The notes: a model not told the origin generated them from the letters alone. Counted from the stretch's first letter, positions 11,348 to 24,900 are shown. The stretch: 64,000 nucleotides of DNA from Delphinella strobiligena (GCA_009982845.1 JAADKB010000012.1:124001-188000); one strand, 5' to 3'. Numbers and translations are program-made.

Positions 11348-13252
11348 GCCAAGTCTGTATACATCCGCTGAGACCCGAACCAACCTAACCTAAGCTTCTG
11401 ATTTGCAAGCAGGTTAATACGGCTGCTTCTGCTCCGAAAACGCCGAGACTTTTACAATGTCGATATCGAGATCCTTTGACCGCCAGAATTATGGTCAGGG
11501 AGTCTATAGCAATCATCGATCTGGTTTATCTCACAAGTTTTTCCTTCTTGCTACCATTTTCAACAATCTTAGCCTCTTCTATTCGACCCCGATTCTACTC
11601 CTTGAATGACTAATAAGACTACGATGAATACAACCGTGTCCGGGTATTGCGGAATTAGGTTGCAAGATTGGCGGCGATCGCAAAGACCCTTTCAGCCTCG
11701 GACGTTATTGCCGAACCATCATGGTGTGACAATGCAATAGAAAATATCGCCATGCAGTGCCCATCGAAACATTCCCATGTCTGGTATGGAGTGCCCATGA
11801 ATTTCGTGTAATATTTGGAAGGCGAACAGCGTAGGCATACCGCAAGACAGCCGTATCCTTTCAACAGTTGAAACGTATCTGGTCAGACTCACTGACTTTT
11901 AGCTCAAGCTCACAGCTCTTCACGATCGGAGTTTCCGTACCCCGCGGACAACTCTCAAATGCCATGCCGATCTCCCTATTGAACCACAAAGTCTAAAAAA
12001 GTACAAGTGCAATATACCTGCCCTGCAGAAAAGGCAGATTCGGGCTCTCCACACGTGGGTCCCCTCCATCCATTGAGCGTTTTAACGCCAGGACGTTGTA
12101 GCAATCACGACTTCTTACGATGCTGGCCAGGATAGCAAATTGATAGTTCTACATGTTAATGTCGGCGTGCTCCAAGGATACCATCTGCTAGCGCGAGACG
12201 GTCCTCCATCGTTCGGCTACTACATGACATTCTTTACCTGAAATATGGGTGAGTCACTCGGTTGTATGTCCTCCTGGTAGGGATGCCCTATTACTGGTAG
12301 TCAGGCTGTGCTGGGTATACGAGTAGTCAGCTGGACTCTCGGGGTATTCTCGGCAGATACTATCATCATTTTTTCACGGAGCATAGTGGTCCATTGTGCT
12401 GAAAAGATCACATTTCACCTATGAGTACTGCGCTATCATGAAATGCGTTCGTTTCCCGTACACACCAGTGTGAGGCAGGGCTGCTGCTTGGGAGGATCGA
12501 GTAGGGCGTGAGCATGAGTAAGCTCATCACGGTAATGAGAAGCCTGTTCACATAGCACAATGACAGTGTCGTTCTCGCCCCGTAGCATCAGAGTATCGTC
12601 ATTATACGACTACAGAAGAGGATCATAAGCCCGCACTTGATCGCAAGTTCGCAGGCGTGTTGTACATGCCCAAAATAAGATGTGAAGTATGATCCGCACA
12701 TCTGAACAGGGTCGCCCACCCTACGAAAAATGTCTCTTCCATCACAGAAATCATTATCAACAGATGAAGTCGTATGAACCACAATATCAACAGTAATATA
12801 TGCAACCAAAGCACCAGACGCACAGAGAGAGGTACGAGCACTGGAACAGAGAACAGTAGCCTACGTCCATGATGTTATTGATGCAAGCCTTCGCAGGCAG
12901 AACTAAAGATCCATCGCTTAAAGCGTGTAAGCGATATCCAGCTAGAACATAGACAACTGGCACTTCACATGATTCTGTTCAGTACTCCAAAGTGTCAAAG
13001 TTCTTCATCAATTTACGAACTGGGTGCAAAGTAAACTGAGTGCAAATAATGCTTCGTACCATCCAGGTACCAAAATGATATGCTCGTTGCAACGAAGTTA
13101 ACAAGGACGCCCACCTCATATCATACACATTTGGCGACTGCGCTCCATGCGACCAGCGCTAGGCATCCACCCATGCCTCGAAACCAGAATAGATGCGTTT
13201 CAAGAATACATGAGAAAAAAAGAAAGAATGGATGCAAAAAAGGAAGAATGAA
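11348..13252. other. Intergenic, about 1.9 kb, no gene supported
   Basis: Only short open frames without motifs are present, and I found no consistent splice models. This is the downstream flank of the tRNA-Val gene and the upstream flank of the membrane-protein gene. Confidence 0.5.
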
Positions 13253-13343
13253 TAGTCGCACTGGGGATCGAACCCAGGACCTTTTCCGCACTTCTAGAAG
13301 TACGTGATGTGAAGGAAACGTCATACCACTAGACCATGCGACT
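13253..13343 (-). tRNA. tRNA-Val(CAC) with a 19-base intron
   Basis: On the minus strand the sequence folds as a complete tRNA. The acceptor stem is AGTCGCA / TGCGACT with discriminator A. The T arm is CTGGG-TTCGATC-CCCAG and the D arm contains GTCTAGTGGTATGAC. The anticodon stem is TTTCC / GGAAA around loop TTCACA...C, which places CAC at positions 34-36. The intron lies after position 37. The mature length is 72 bases. Confidence 0.9.
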
Positions 13344-13435
13344 TGGATGTAGGGAATCAAGTCCGTAGTGTGTATCTAGATTGAGGTTTGAGGCAGCGCC
13401 AGCTGTCCCGCATCCGAAGCGTAGCCCGAGACTGG

Positions 13436-13448
13436 TCAGGAATTGGCG
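13436..13448. repeat. Target-site duplication, left of LINE copy A
   Basis: TCAGGAATTGGCG occurs here and again at 19328-19340, directly after the element's simple-repeat tail. The first three bases overlap the tail. Confidence 0.9.
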
Positions 13449-16400
13449 GGACCAAAGGGACATCGATAATTTTTATCGATATTCATCATTTTATTGACAG
13501 TTTCATCTACAAGCCAACTCGACAAGTCGGACTATCCAACTCCTGTCGAATTTAGTTAAGGGAAAGGGTGCCGCCCGAACGTCTTAGCAATGCTGTTGCT
13601 ATAGTCATATTAGCATTGTCCCTAAAGGGACTAATTGCTGCTATAATAGCTTAAAGAAGAGCTAGGAGTACTAGACAGGGTAATGAAGGACTGATTCAGC
13701 CTATCCGCTCCCTTAGTCCAAGTAATAACATTATCTTTACTAAAGATATAATGAAGCGTCTTATTAAAGGAGCAGTAAACGCTCAAAATAGCAAACTTAA
13801 TAAACTGTTTAAGCAACTTAAGACTCAGAATAAGGTCTTTAAGACTTAGAACAAGGCCTTCTATTAGGAGAATACTACTATAATAACGTTATTTAATATT
13901 ATTATAAAAAAACTTGATACAGTTAAGACAAAGCTTAATATTATAAAAATGAGACTTAAATACACGCTTATAGGAATTAAAAAGCTTAAAAAGGAATTCA
14001 AAATAATAAATATAAAATTAGCAGATTTAAAAGCTGATATTAAAATCCTTAATATAAAAATTAGGACTATTAGCTCTAATATTAATAAAGGAAGAACAGT
14101 CCTTTTAATCTTTAAATAGTTAAGCCTATTATCCCTAGCTAACCTTAATATAATAGTATTATTACTAATTTTATATGCTTTTATAGCATTAAGATTAATT
14201 AATCTATTATTATTAGCTACCTAACTTTATATAAGCAAAGGAACGCTATTAACTCTGCCTACTTTTTTAAAAAAGCTATAATAACTTCTAAATATTATAA
14301 TTAATATTAGCTAAATGCTAACTAAATAATAAAAGCTGGCTATAAATAGCGGAATTATAGTAAAAAAAATTAAAAAAGTAATAGCATTCTAGCTATTAGT
14401 TTATATAATTATTATTAAAGGTATTTAAATAAAAGCGAGATTTATAAGGGTTATTACCTAAAATGAAAAAGATATAGCATAATTGTAGCTAAATAATAGA
14501 TAAGTCTATTAAGTATTTAATATAGCCTAAACTTACAAAAAGGATTGATTCCTAATTAAAGTTAATAATGCATCTAGAGTAGCAGTCTTAATGCTAGGCA
14601 TTAGAACAATCTATTTAGAATTCTTAGCAGAATTTGTAAATAAAAACGAGTTTATAAGCGCCATTAAGGCATTCTAGCTATTTAAAGGGGAAAAATCGAA
14701 AGGATCTATAGTAGTATACCTAGCTATAGCCTAAAATGCTTAATAAGCCTTTATAAACAATAGGTCAAGATTAATAAAAATATAGTATAGATTAGTAAAT
14801 ATAAGAAGCATTAACGCCCTTAGAGATGCTATAACTGCAATAAATACAGCTATTATTAGGCTAGATATAGCTAATTAACAAAATGTAGCAAATATATAGA
14901 GAATTATAAAATTAATAATTATAAGGCTATAGCTCCTAAATGTGTAGCATATAATAGACTATATATAGCTATAAATGTAGAATGCTCTACATACTGTAAC
15001 AAGGTTATCAGAATCTAAAAAAGTAGATAATACATTAGCTAAGCTATCTATAATGAAGACACAGAATGGTAGACTGTTACTAGCTAACAAACTAGATAGG
15101 AAGTTACTATAAGCAATATATAATAAAAGATACCAGTTTCCTATTAGTAAACGTAAATAGACAATTCCTTGTGTAATTCAGCCTTCTTAATAACTAATCT
15201 ATTAGCCATTTTGTAGCAATTATAATTATTAAACTAAGCATTGCTAATATTGACAGTAAGCTATATATTTCCTAATATCAGTGCTAGACTATTATAATGC
15301 TATCCATCTAATAGGAGGAGCTAATGCACTACGCATTCTAGTTACTATTATATATCTATAAAAACGTTTTATTTGTCTAATTCCCTATGCAGTTATTAAA
15401 TATAACTATAGGGGTTATTATTACTTTAATAGAACACCTTTTCATTACATTAATCTATATCCTAGGCTATAGCCAACACGCCCCCTCTAAGCAGGACTTA
15501 GAGGAGTCGATTACCTCTAGACTTATAGTATTAAACAATACTATCTATAAAGCTAAAAGGAAGCATAGAGGAAACCTCCCTATAATAGTAAGAAGCAACT
15601 TCAATTGCTATAACCTAGTATAAAAAAGGATCAATATGCTATAATTATAATATAAAGGAGAAAATAAGCTAATACTTTAATGAATATATTAATATAACAT
15701 TTTCTTAGCTTTACTAAGCAGCATTATTATATTTCTCTAAAGATGCTTTAAAATAACTATTAACCTTATATTAATATTTAATACGCTTAAAAATCAAATT
15801 ACTAAATGCAATATTTATTTAAACTAATATAGATTGAACTATAAAGCTATAACGCTTCAAATTGAAAGAACTATAATAGCTACTTTATTAGAAACTAAAT
15901 ACAATTTTAGGAAAACAGATTAAGATAAAGCTATTAAAGCATTTAAAGAATAGCAACTATTAGTAACTAATATTGATAATATAACTAAACTTAATTAAGC
16001 AGTTATAGAGATCCAGAACACAGTAAGCTAATATATATAGGACTATAGCCTAGTAATAAAGGAATCCCTATATATAAAAGTATAATAGGATAACAAGCTT
16101 ATAAAGCTCTATAACGAATATATATAATAACAGAACTAGAACAATACGCTATAGGTAATAGGGCTAGATAGGGAAGAAAGTTAATACTAAGCTAGGCGTG
16201 CTAAATACCAGTTTTATAAAGGCATCTATAATAAAAAGCGACTATATTAGAACAACTTTTAATATCTGGAAAGCAGCTAGGTACCTTGACCTATAACTAT
16301 CAGCGTTTAGCAACATCCTTACTATAGTTACTAGCATTAAGGGCTAGGAGATAGAGCTAGAAGGCAACAACGCTAAAGCAACTGAACTACTCTAATGCTT

Positions 16401-19330
16401 TTTCCTACTAGTTCTAAAAAGCTAGAAAAAGGATATGCCAAACTTTAATATAAGATATATAGACAATTCAGATATCTCTATTAAAAAGGTAACTAGAGCA
16501 ATAGCCAAAATCAGTTTATATAAAGCGCTAAGTATAAATAGCATTCCAAATATTGTATAAAAACGCTTATAATCTATTTTAAATAATTAAGTCACTAATA
16601 TCTTTAATGTATTATATTAACTAGGATATATACTATTTATATAAAAAATAGCGCAAATCCTATTATTATAAAAGCTAGGGAAACCTAATTACTGTATAGC
16701 AAAAGTATACTGCTCTATCTTCCTCCTAGCTATTCTAAGCAAACTAATAGAATTAGTATTAGCAAAAAGAATATTATATTAAATAGAGACCTTTAATCTC
16801 CTTTTAAAAATACAATTTAGCGCTAAGCTAAAGTAATTATATAATTAAGCGCTGCTCCTTTTAGTTAAAAAAATCTTTAAAGTATAGCAATAAAAGAAAG
16901 TTCTTTCCTTTATTAGCTTTAATATAAAAAGAGTATATAATAATGTCTCTTAATAAGTATTTACTAATTAGCTATATACAGAAGGAATCCCAATCTAGGT
17001 AGTTATATAGGTTAACTCCTTTTATACTGATTAAATAGCTACAGTACTAGTTAATAATATAGAATTAAGTTAAGTTACCCTTATAGAATTAAATCTCCTA
17101 TAAAAATTAACACTTGCCCTAATTCTATATATCTTCTTTAATACGTTCTTAATAAAGAAGAAGATTAATAGGAGATAAGGCAATATAAGGTTTATTAATA
17201 ACTATACCTAATAAGCTATTTTGGAATTAATAGAAAGGAATATATTAATATTTAATAATAAAATTGTCTTAAAGGCTTTCTAATAAGTAAAAGATAGCAG
17301 CGCTATATTTAAAAGCAATAAAACAATCCTTATATATTTTATACAAAATTATAGGAAAATTAGCAATATTGACCCCTTATTTAAAATAGGCAATTATATT
17401 ATTAAACCCTTTATAAAAGAGAGAATCCTAGGAGTTGTTTTCAATATTGAGCTAAGGTTTAAGGACTATCTAGCTAAAGTCAAAATAAAAGGATAGAAAA
17501 GCGCTAGTTAACTTAAACGCCTCTTCTATATTAGACTACAATTAGCGCAACAACTATACTAAGCTATAATAGCTTTAAAAATAGATTACATAGCTATAGC
17601 ATAGTACTCTAGGTCCCTTAAGGGAAAGATTAACAATAGTATAGCTAAGATTCTTAATTCTATATAAAGGATAAGAGCCTAAGCAATTATTAAATGTTTC
17701 TATATAACCTTAATTGAAGCGTCTAATGCTAAAGCTTTACTCCCCCTTCCGCATATTTAGCTAAAATTAAAGATTAGCAAATTCTAAGTAGGACTCTACA
17801 CATTGCTAGAAATTAACCTATTAAAGGTATAGCTTAGAAAACTGGTTAAAAAGCCTAGAGCAAAGTTGTTTACCTTTTCTCTCTATAATATAAAAATATA
17901 GTTAGGAAAGATGGAAACAAATATAGAAGTTATCCTAGCATAGGTTGCCTTACTATAAAGCACAATAATAATTAATTATAAATCTGACTAATATAGCTTT
18001 AATAAAGTATATAAAAACTACCTTAAAATGAAGAAACAGCACTTAGATATATTTATTAATAGCTCTATTACTAACAGCTAAGCAGGAGTTAGGGTAGCAA
18101 TGTATTTTAAAAAGCCTATATTACTATTTACCCTCTTATAACAAATTAAATTAAAAGGTAATATTAACAGTATAATAATAGAACTAGTTATAATTAAAAA
18201 AGCAGTAACTCTAGCTAGAATCCTATTAAAAACATTATATAGTTATAAAAGGCTAATCCCTTAAGTGTCAATGTAATCTGATAATTAAACAGCTGTTTAC
18301 ATAATTAACTACTAGGCTTGTTAAAATGGAGCAGTTATAATACTAAGCATCCTACACACAGTTAACTACTATACAATCCTTAAAGGACAATTAGCTATCT
18401 AATAGATCCTAAAGAAGTTTGTAGCTATAGAACATGTTAAATTAGACTAACTAGCTAAACAGGCTACAAACCTTTACACTATAAGGCTAATTATAAGAGA
18501 GACAATCCTAGACAGTATAAAACAAGTTTAGAAAACCCTCTAGAACAAGATCTTAGCTAAAGAATAACAGAGACTATAAAATATAGGTAAAAGCCTTTGC
18601 ATAATAGATAGCGCTATCTCTAGTAAACACACTATGCTATTTTACAATAAGCTAAATAAGAAAGAAGCCTCTATCCTATTATAGCTTTATATAGGACATG
18701 CCTATCTAAATAAGTTCCTAGCAGTTATTAATATTACAGACTTAAATTAATATAAATACAGGCAGAGAGAGAAAACAGTTTAACACTTTATATTACTATA
18801 TTCTAAATATGCAATTTAAAAACAGAAATTAATAGAAACGTTAGGCCCTAAGTTTAGCAATATCTTTTAAATAATTAGAAGGCGCAATCTCTATATAATA
18901 ACAGAGCAACCTTATAAAAACAGACTTATAGATTAATAAAGAGCAGATATAGATATAGTCTATATAATTATTAAATATATAATAAATATTAGAAAATTGG
19001 ATTTTGTAAAGGAATATAGAAGAATAAAGGAAAAAATTAGACAAAATAATTAAGAGAGCAAGGAAAGGGATAGTAGAAGGGAGTTAGAAAGCAAGGCAGA
19101 TAATAGGTAAGAAAAAAGGAAAAAAAAAATATTAATATATATACTAGACATAGCACGTGCTATAAAATATTTAGATAAAACAGGTGCATAGGCACCCTAA
19201 CAGTTAGAGCTGCAGAATAAGACACAGGCCTCACACACAGATTTGTAATTAGTCAGTAGTAGATAGTAGTCGCTTATGCTTCCAGTGGCAAGCGCATAGC
19301 ATATGAAATAATCAATCAATCAATCAATCA
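13449..19330 (+). mobile_element. Tad-like LINE (non-LTR retrotransposon) copy A, decayed
   Basis: This is a 5.9 kb element bounded by a 13-base target-site duplication and ending in an (AATC)n tail, the structure of a non-LTR retrotransposon. It shares its 5' end, interior and tail with copy B (inverted, 26897-32814). No long reading frame survives, yet domain remnants occur in the expected order. They are an AP-endonuclease segment at 15387-15623 (YSQHAPSKQDLEESITSRL, then LPIIVRSNFNCYNL), a reverse-transcriptase motif A remnant at 16915-16950 (SFNIKRVYNNVS) with a motif C-like SFYTD-stop near 17020, and an RNase H motif SDN-stop-TAV at 18277-18297. The sequence is very AT-rich with TAA/TAG where CAA/CAG is expected, the signature of RIP (CpA to TpA). 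The endonuclease Asp of the DFN motif is Asn here. Confidence 0.9.
13462..13480. repeat. Short inverted repeat at the LINE 5' end
   Basis: ATCGATAA and TTATCGAT form a perfect 8-base inverted repeat with a three-base loop, 13 bases from the 5' end of copy A. The same palindrome, with a slightly longer loop, lies at 32778-32797 in copy B. Confidence 0.75.
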
Positions 19331-19340
19331 GGAATTGGCG

Positions 19341-19355
19341 AACATGGAAATATCT
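19341..19355. repeat. Target-site duplication, left of copy C
   Basis: AACATGGAAATATCT is repeated exactly at 19690-19704, flanking copy C. Removing A and C with one copy of each duplication rejoins the ancestral site upstream of tRNA-Val. Confidence 0.9.
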
Positions 19356-19689
19356 CTGGGGGACACCAGTTTCCTGTTAGCGAACGTCAACTGGCAATCC
19401 CCCGTCCAGCTCAGTCTTCTTAACGATCACTCCATCAGTTGTTCACCTCCTCCCTCCGCAATATGGAAACACAGTTAGGCAAGACGGGGAGCAGTATCGA
19501 AACCATCCCTGCATGGGAGAAGAATACCCAGACGGAGAAGATGCACGGGCATCCCAACAGGTTGAGCTGCAGAATGAGACGCAGACCCCACAAATATTTG
19601 TGTAATTAGCAAACAAGTAAATAGTAGCTGCTCATGCTTCCTGTGGCAAGCGCATAGCGTATGAAAAAAATCAATCAATCAATCAATCA
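19356..19689 (+). mobile_element. Short LINE-tail insertion, copy C
   Basis: This 334-base insertion is flanked by a 15-base direct repeat, AACATGGAAATATCT, at 19341-19355 and 19690-19704. Its last roughly 145 bases match the 3' ends of copies A and B (GAGCTGCAGAAT, GGCAAGCGCATAGC, then the AATC tail), so it belongs to the same family or was mobilised by it. The base composition is ordinary and does not show the AT enrichment of A and B, as expected if it is too short for RIP. The first roughly 185 bases do not resemble the 3' regions of A or B that I compared. It may therefore be a 5'-truncated copy of a sister lineage or a non-autonomous element sharing the LINE tail. Confidence 0.8.
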
Positions 19690-19704
19690 AACATGGAAAT
19701 ATCT

Positions 19705-20848
19705 GAGCACAAAAAATATACAGGAAGTGTCGGCTTGAACGTCCTACAACGTGTTAGTTTTTTTTTTGAGAAGCATGATTGATGGAATGCGTCGAGAAAA
19801 GCTCTGGTCTGCAATTTGTGTTTTCCAACGAATTTTCCATTTAGGAGCATTTGGCCTATGCTACACCTAATCGGGTAAGCCTCGTCCCTGAGCCGGCCTA
19901 AATTTTGGAGCTTCCTCGTTATTGACCGAAATCGGCATTCCTCGCACTTCTGCAAAGGGCGATTCGCTTAAGAATGATGACGAGACGTCTTCTGTATAGC
20001 TCAAGGTGCAGTACCGCCTACACGAGTTCTCCTAACTTATTGATTCATCAATTGACCAAGTCACCTCGCTCGGCCATGTGAGATTGGAGCAAAAGCCCAT
20101 CAAGATACAAAAGAGAACGGCGGGCCATTGTACGAGCCGTGTCAATACCGGCGCAGCTGTTCGTCAAGCTGCATGCTCTAACCTCCCTGCATCAGCACAA
20201 AAGTCAAACGATGATGTATCAAGCTGCAAGGCTTGATAGATCCCTGGACCTCACATTATTCACACAGCGCGTCGGAAAGAGGACTGACACGTTATGAACC
20301 TCGCCCTATCGCACATGAAGTCGACGTGTTCCAATGTCGTGATGGATCGCAGCAGCTAGGCAAGGCACGATTCGCATAACGATTCCAAGATAACGACTCC
20401 AAGAGCAACATTTGATCCTCCAATGACTTCTTCAGCCGACCGATACCTCCTCGATGTACCAGCGTTGGCCATTTGATCGCCAACGGAGATTCACGGGTGC
20501 TGTGTTATGCAATGCCGCCCCTGCTATCTTTGTCTCCTAGGCCAATTAGGTCAAGGCCATATTCTCCGACATATATGTTCATCATTGACGAAAACATCCC
20601 CAGTCTTATCACTAAGGTGGATCTACCTGCATAGCCCTCAAGGTGTCTCACTTCCGAATATCAGCCGCGCTCGGCAGATCATCTCGGCCGTTTTTCCACT
20701 GCCGAACGAGGATTGCACCAGTTTTTCCGTTGGCGGCGACGCGGCCATGATCTACCTGGTATTAATATTGTAACTTCATATAGGTGCCAGGCAGTCACCG
20801 ACTCCATCAAGCAGTGCCAGTTCTCACAGAGAACTTGATAATGACCTT
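19705..20848. other. Intergenic, no gene seen
   Basis: The GC level is normal. Short open frames on both strands show no recognisable motif. Confidence 0.5.
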
Positions 20849-20931
20849 GCCGGGGTAGCTCAATCGGTAGAGCGTGTGGCTCTTATCAAGAGACAACCTC
20901 AAGGTCGCGGGTTCGAGCCCCGCCTTCGGCT
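20849..20931 (+). tRNA. tRNA-Lys(CTT) with a short intron
   Basis: The acceptor stem is GCCGGGG / CTTCGGC with discriminator T. The D arm is GCTC-AATCGGTA-GAGC and the T arm is GCGGG-TTCGAGC-CCCGC. The anticodon loop CTCTTA..A gives CTT with a 10-base intron after position 37, for a mature length of 73. The anticodon stem TGTGG / CCTCA has one T-T mismatch in the middle, so a mildly decayed gene is possible. No LINE copy lies close upstream of this one. Confidence 0.75.
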
Positions 20932-21964
20932 ATTCCTATACTATAAGTGCTTGCGCATTCTTTTTGGATGTTGTCGAGGTCTCATATTTCCAAACAGAAC
21001 CAGAGAGACATATTCCGTTTGTGCGTATAAGCTCGGATTTTTGATTGCGTGCAAAATGCCAAGGCCTAGGCTTATACACGGGGTCCAGGATTTCCATCGT
21101 GTTGAGACAGTCCATGTGCCCTATAGGTGTATTTCAATGCCATTGACGGCGGTAGACGGGCGGCAGGGTAGTTTTGATACTGTCATGGCAGCCGGATGCG
21201 TGGGTGCCAATGTTCGAATATTAGGGAGGAACCAGAAGGTGGCAGTGCAAGCTTTGATACGCTGCTGCAGCTGGAAGTAAGTAAATTGACCAACAGTTGG
21301 TTGCGGCTTGTTAAATGAATGAATGAAGAATAATACACAGCCATGAAGAAGTACGGGCTGGCTTCATTCTAGCCTAATCTGTCATTCGACACGGCTAGCC
21401 GCATCTGCTCGAGTACGTGGCTACCTCATGCAGTAAAAGCAGAGTACATGTGGTTCTGAACTCTATTTACAGCGGGCAGACGTTCGCGATCGAGTCTTGG
21501 CAGCAGTGTGCAGGGACTGTTTAGTCTGCTATTGACACAAGCTTAATTATAAGTGCCTTTCAGAAGCGATGGGATGCCATAGAAGGGCAATCAACAAAGT
21601 TAGACATAATATTTCGTAGAGGCTCTTACTATGGCTAACAATAATCGCAATTGTCGGCGACTTTTTGACATCAAGAAAGGTCCCGTCTAGACCTGCGAAG
21701 TGAAGCTTCAACGGGTTGAACTTTGAATTGTGAAGAGACGTGCGAACAACGTCCGAGGGGTCCCGCCTCCGACAGGGCCTGCGTAATAATAAGGATTGAG
21801 GCTGAAGTAGTTCTCTCACATCCTCCTCTCGCATTACCTTCCATTGTATACCAAAACATAGACAGAAATGTCCTGACACCATTCTTGTGCGCCTCATGTG
21901 GCTTTCCCCTTGATCTTGGTTGATTACGCCACCCCACAGAGCAGCTCCGACGCCCCGGCGCAAA
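20932..21964. other. Intergenic, upstream region of the histidine kinase
   Basis: No gene is supported. An in-frame ATG at 21920 could extend the downstream kinase by 15 residues. The antisense frames at 21547-22189 are shadows. Confidence 0.5.
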
Positions 21965-24900
21965 ATGGAGCCCCCCCTGGCCGCGACGGACCATGGCGAA
22001 TATCGCCGATTGGAACCTCAATGGGACCCGGCACTCATTGCTTGCTCCATAGCCATTTGTTTTATTGGAAGTTTGACAGCCACTCAAGTGTTTTGTCATG
22101 CCCGGATGTGCCTCAGCTTTTCCAGTGTTTTCATATGGACCGGCGCAGGCAGTCTCATATTCGGCTTTTGTGCAGTATGGGCTCTCCACGAAATCGCAAT
22201 GCTTGCATGTATGCTTGATGTCAGGATTGGTGTAGATGCCGGCCTTACGTGTTTGTCCGCTGTCCTTGCAGTCTTTTTTACTTGGATTGCGCTGGCATCA
22301 GATGTACTTTGGGATCGTTACCTCAAGCTTCGCAGAAGGAAGAAGCGAAAGCAGAGAAAGTCTGCTAGTAAGCAGAAATCGCGACGTCGCTTTCCAGATG
22401 CGGAGCGAGACCATTCGTCTGGAACGACGCCCCTGTTAGACGCCGTCGACTCGCCAGAAGGTCACGAAGATCGCGAAGATGAGCGAGGCTACTTTGATGG
22501 AGACGACATTGAGATCCGAGACCGACGACCCACTGCCGCTTTTCTGGACAATGCCGGTCCAGCCTCTGCTCCTGTCAGTCCTGGAACCACAGTCTTGTTG
22601 AAACCCCCGAGCGGTGGCTTTCGATATGATGATGCGGACCCGGAGCAAGGATTGTTCTCAAAACGGAACGGAATGTCCTCTGCGAGCAAAGCTTGGCTAG
22701 CCTCTGGACAAACAGACGATGCCGATGAAGGTCAAGAGCCTTCCCAAAGGTCTCCAAGCGAAGCAGGCAATACCAATACAGCATCAAGTGAATGGTCTTC
22801 CATACGCCACAATTCTTCTATCGGTGGATCAAGCTCTGGATATCTCAACATCAACTCTGCCATGGGAATGATGTATCGCAAAGGTTCCGCAACTGGCAAC
22901 GCGTTCATCTACATCGCAAAAGCCCTTTGGGCTGGGTGCACCTTCAAGAATGCCTCAAAAGGCCTTTTCTGGAGCATAGCCATCACGGCAATGCATTATT
23001 GCGGCATTGCTGGCCTGAGAATACCTCAGGGTTACTACACTTTAAATCCAGTACTTGTCATGATCTCTGCGCTCGTCAGCTGGGCAGTGTGCTTTGTCGG
23101 AATAATTCTCATGTCCAATATGGAGACGCAGCTTAGCCAGCAGCTTCTCTTTTCAGCTGTTGCCACTGTTGGTGTGAATGGAATGCACCACTCAGGAATG
23201 CGGTCAGTCTTTGGATTCTCTATATTGTTCATTTCATACTTTCAGCTAATCACTACCTTTTAGAGCCGTTACTTTCTGGTCCCGACAGGAGCCGTCTGAC
23301 TTTAGAGGCTATCCACCTGCTCTTGCGAATTCTGTAATTGCTGTAGCTGGAATCACATGCATTTTAGCAAATTTGCTCCTCACCACCAGTGCGACAGTTG
23401 CACGACTGAAGCTTGCTGAGATTGTGCTGGCCAGGAAGGAACTCTGGAAAGGTACTTGATCATGATGAGATGCAAGGTCCACTTTTAGCTGACTTGTCAC
23501 AGCCATTGCGCAGAAAGAAAACGCCGAAGCCGCTGCAATGGCCCGTTCTGAGTTCATTGCATCGGCATCCCATGAGATTCGCACACCTTTACATCATCTA
23601 CAAGGCTACAGCGATTTGCTTGCGCAAACTGAATTAACCGAAGAGGGTCGTGCGCTTCTGTCGTCAATACAGAGGGCTACAAAGACCTTGTCCATGAGTG
23701 AGTAGTCATGATTTCTAAGTATATCTCTGCGAGGAGTTATTAACATGAACACAGTCACAACTAACGTGCTGGACTGGTCTAAATTGGAGCGAAATGCGGA
23801 GGCAACATACCGACCCACAGTCATTGATATCCGATCAGTTTGTGAGTCCATTATCAACCTCTTGCCGAACATCGACGACGAATCAAACGTTGAGCTTTTC
23901 ATGGTGGTCGCGCCTGACGTGCCGTCGTGTCTTTTCTTGGATGAGACGTACATTCATCGGATACTTATGAACCTTCTTTCGAATGCTTTGAAATTCACCA
24001 GATCCGGCTACGTTCTACTTCTGATTGAAATCAGCAACGAAAAGCTAGTGGCCAAGGTTATTGACACAGGGGTGGGTCTGGAACCAGAATTTCGCAGTCG
24101 CATGTTTGAGGCCTTCCAACAGGGAGAAGTCCGAGGAAGGCAAAGAGGAACAGGTCTCGGATTGAGCATAATCAAACAGCTACTGGAAAGGATGCAGGGC
24201 ACGATCGATGTGGAATCTCAGTTCCAAACCGAAGACTCTGAGCCTTACCTCCGCAGCGGCAGTACCTTCACAATTACTCTGCCATTGCAAACGGCATCGA
24301 GTGGTCGGGAATCGCCACACATCAAAACAAGACCCGATGTGGCAATCTTGGTCCAGGAAGACGAATTTGTGTACTCCGACGGCCTTCGTATATCTTGGGA
24401 GAAGGCCGGTTACAACGTCTGTCTAGCTGAGAACATTGAGGAACTTCCAAAGTTACAATGGAAGTACATATGGGCGGACGCGGTGTTCTTAAAAAAGAAC
24501 ATGACACAATTCCATCAGCTGATGCAACACGTTGAATGGGTGGTACTTATGCCCAGCAACAGCCAGGACTCTCTTCGTGATCTGCCTGGCATCCAGGTAG
24601 CATCACACATGATTGTTATGCAGAAGCCGCTGATGTGGCACTTGTTCGAACAGCGCGTCCAGCAGCAACAGCAGCGGCCGATCAATGCCACTCCTTCGAA
24701 GACACTCCGCTTTGCACCCGAAGTAGAGGTCGTGCCAAAGCCGGCTACCCTGAAGGAAATGCCACGTATCGCACGAAGAACGAGTCGAAAAGCGGTCATC
24801 TTAGTCGTTGAGGACAACCCTGTAAGTTCAGATTTCTGTGCAAATAGACTCTTCATTGCTAACGTCATTTTCAGATTAATCAAAAGCTGGCCAAGAAGAT

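Noticed and set aside
13121..13360. Minus-strand 79-codon frame
   Set aside because: It runs through the tRNA-Val gene.
18841..19044. Minus-strand frame inside LINE copy A
   Set aside because: It is opposite to the element's coding direction in AT-rich decayed sequence.
19470..19505. Pol III A/B boxes in copy C
   Set aside because: A-box-like and B-box-like strings occur, but only a few bases apart, too close for a tRNA-type promoter.
20876..21280. Plus-strand 134-codon frame starting in the tRNA-Lys gene
   Set aside because: It begins within a tRNA and shows no protein motif.
21547..22189. Minus-strand frames upstream of the histidine kinase
   Set aside because: They overlap the kinase start on the opposite strand and have no motif.
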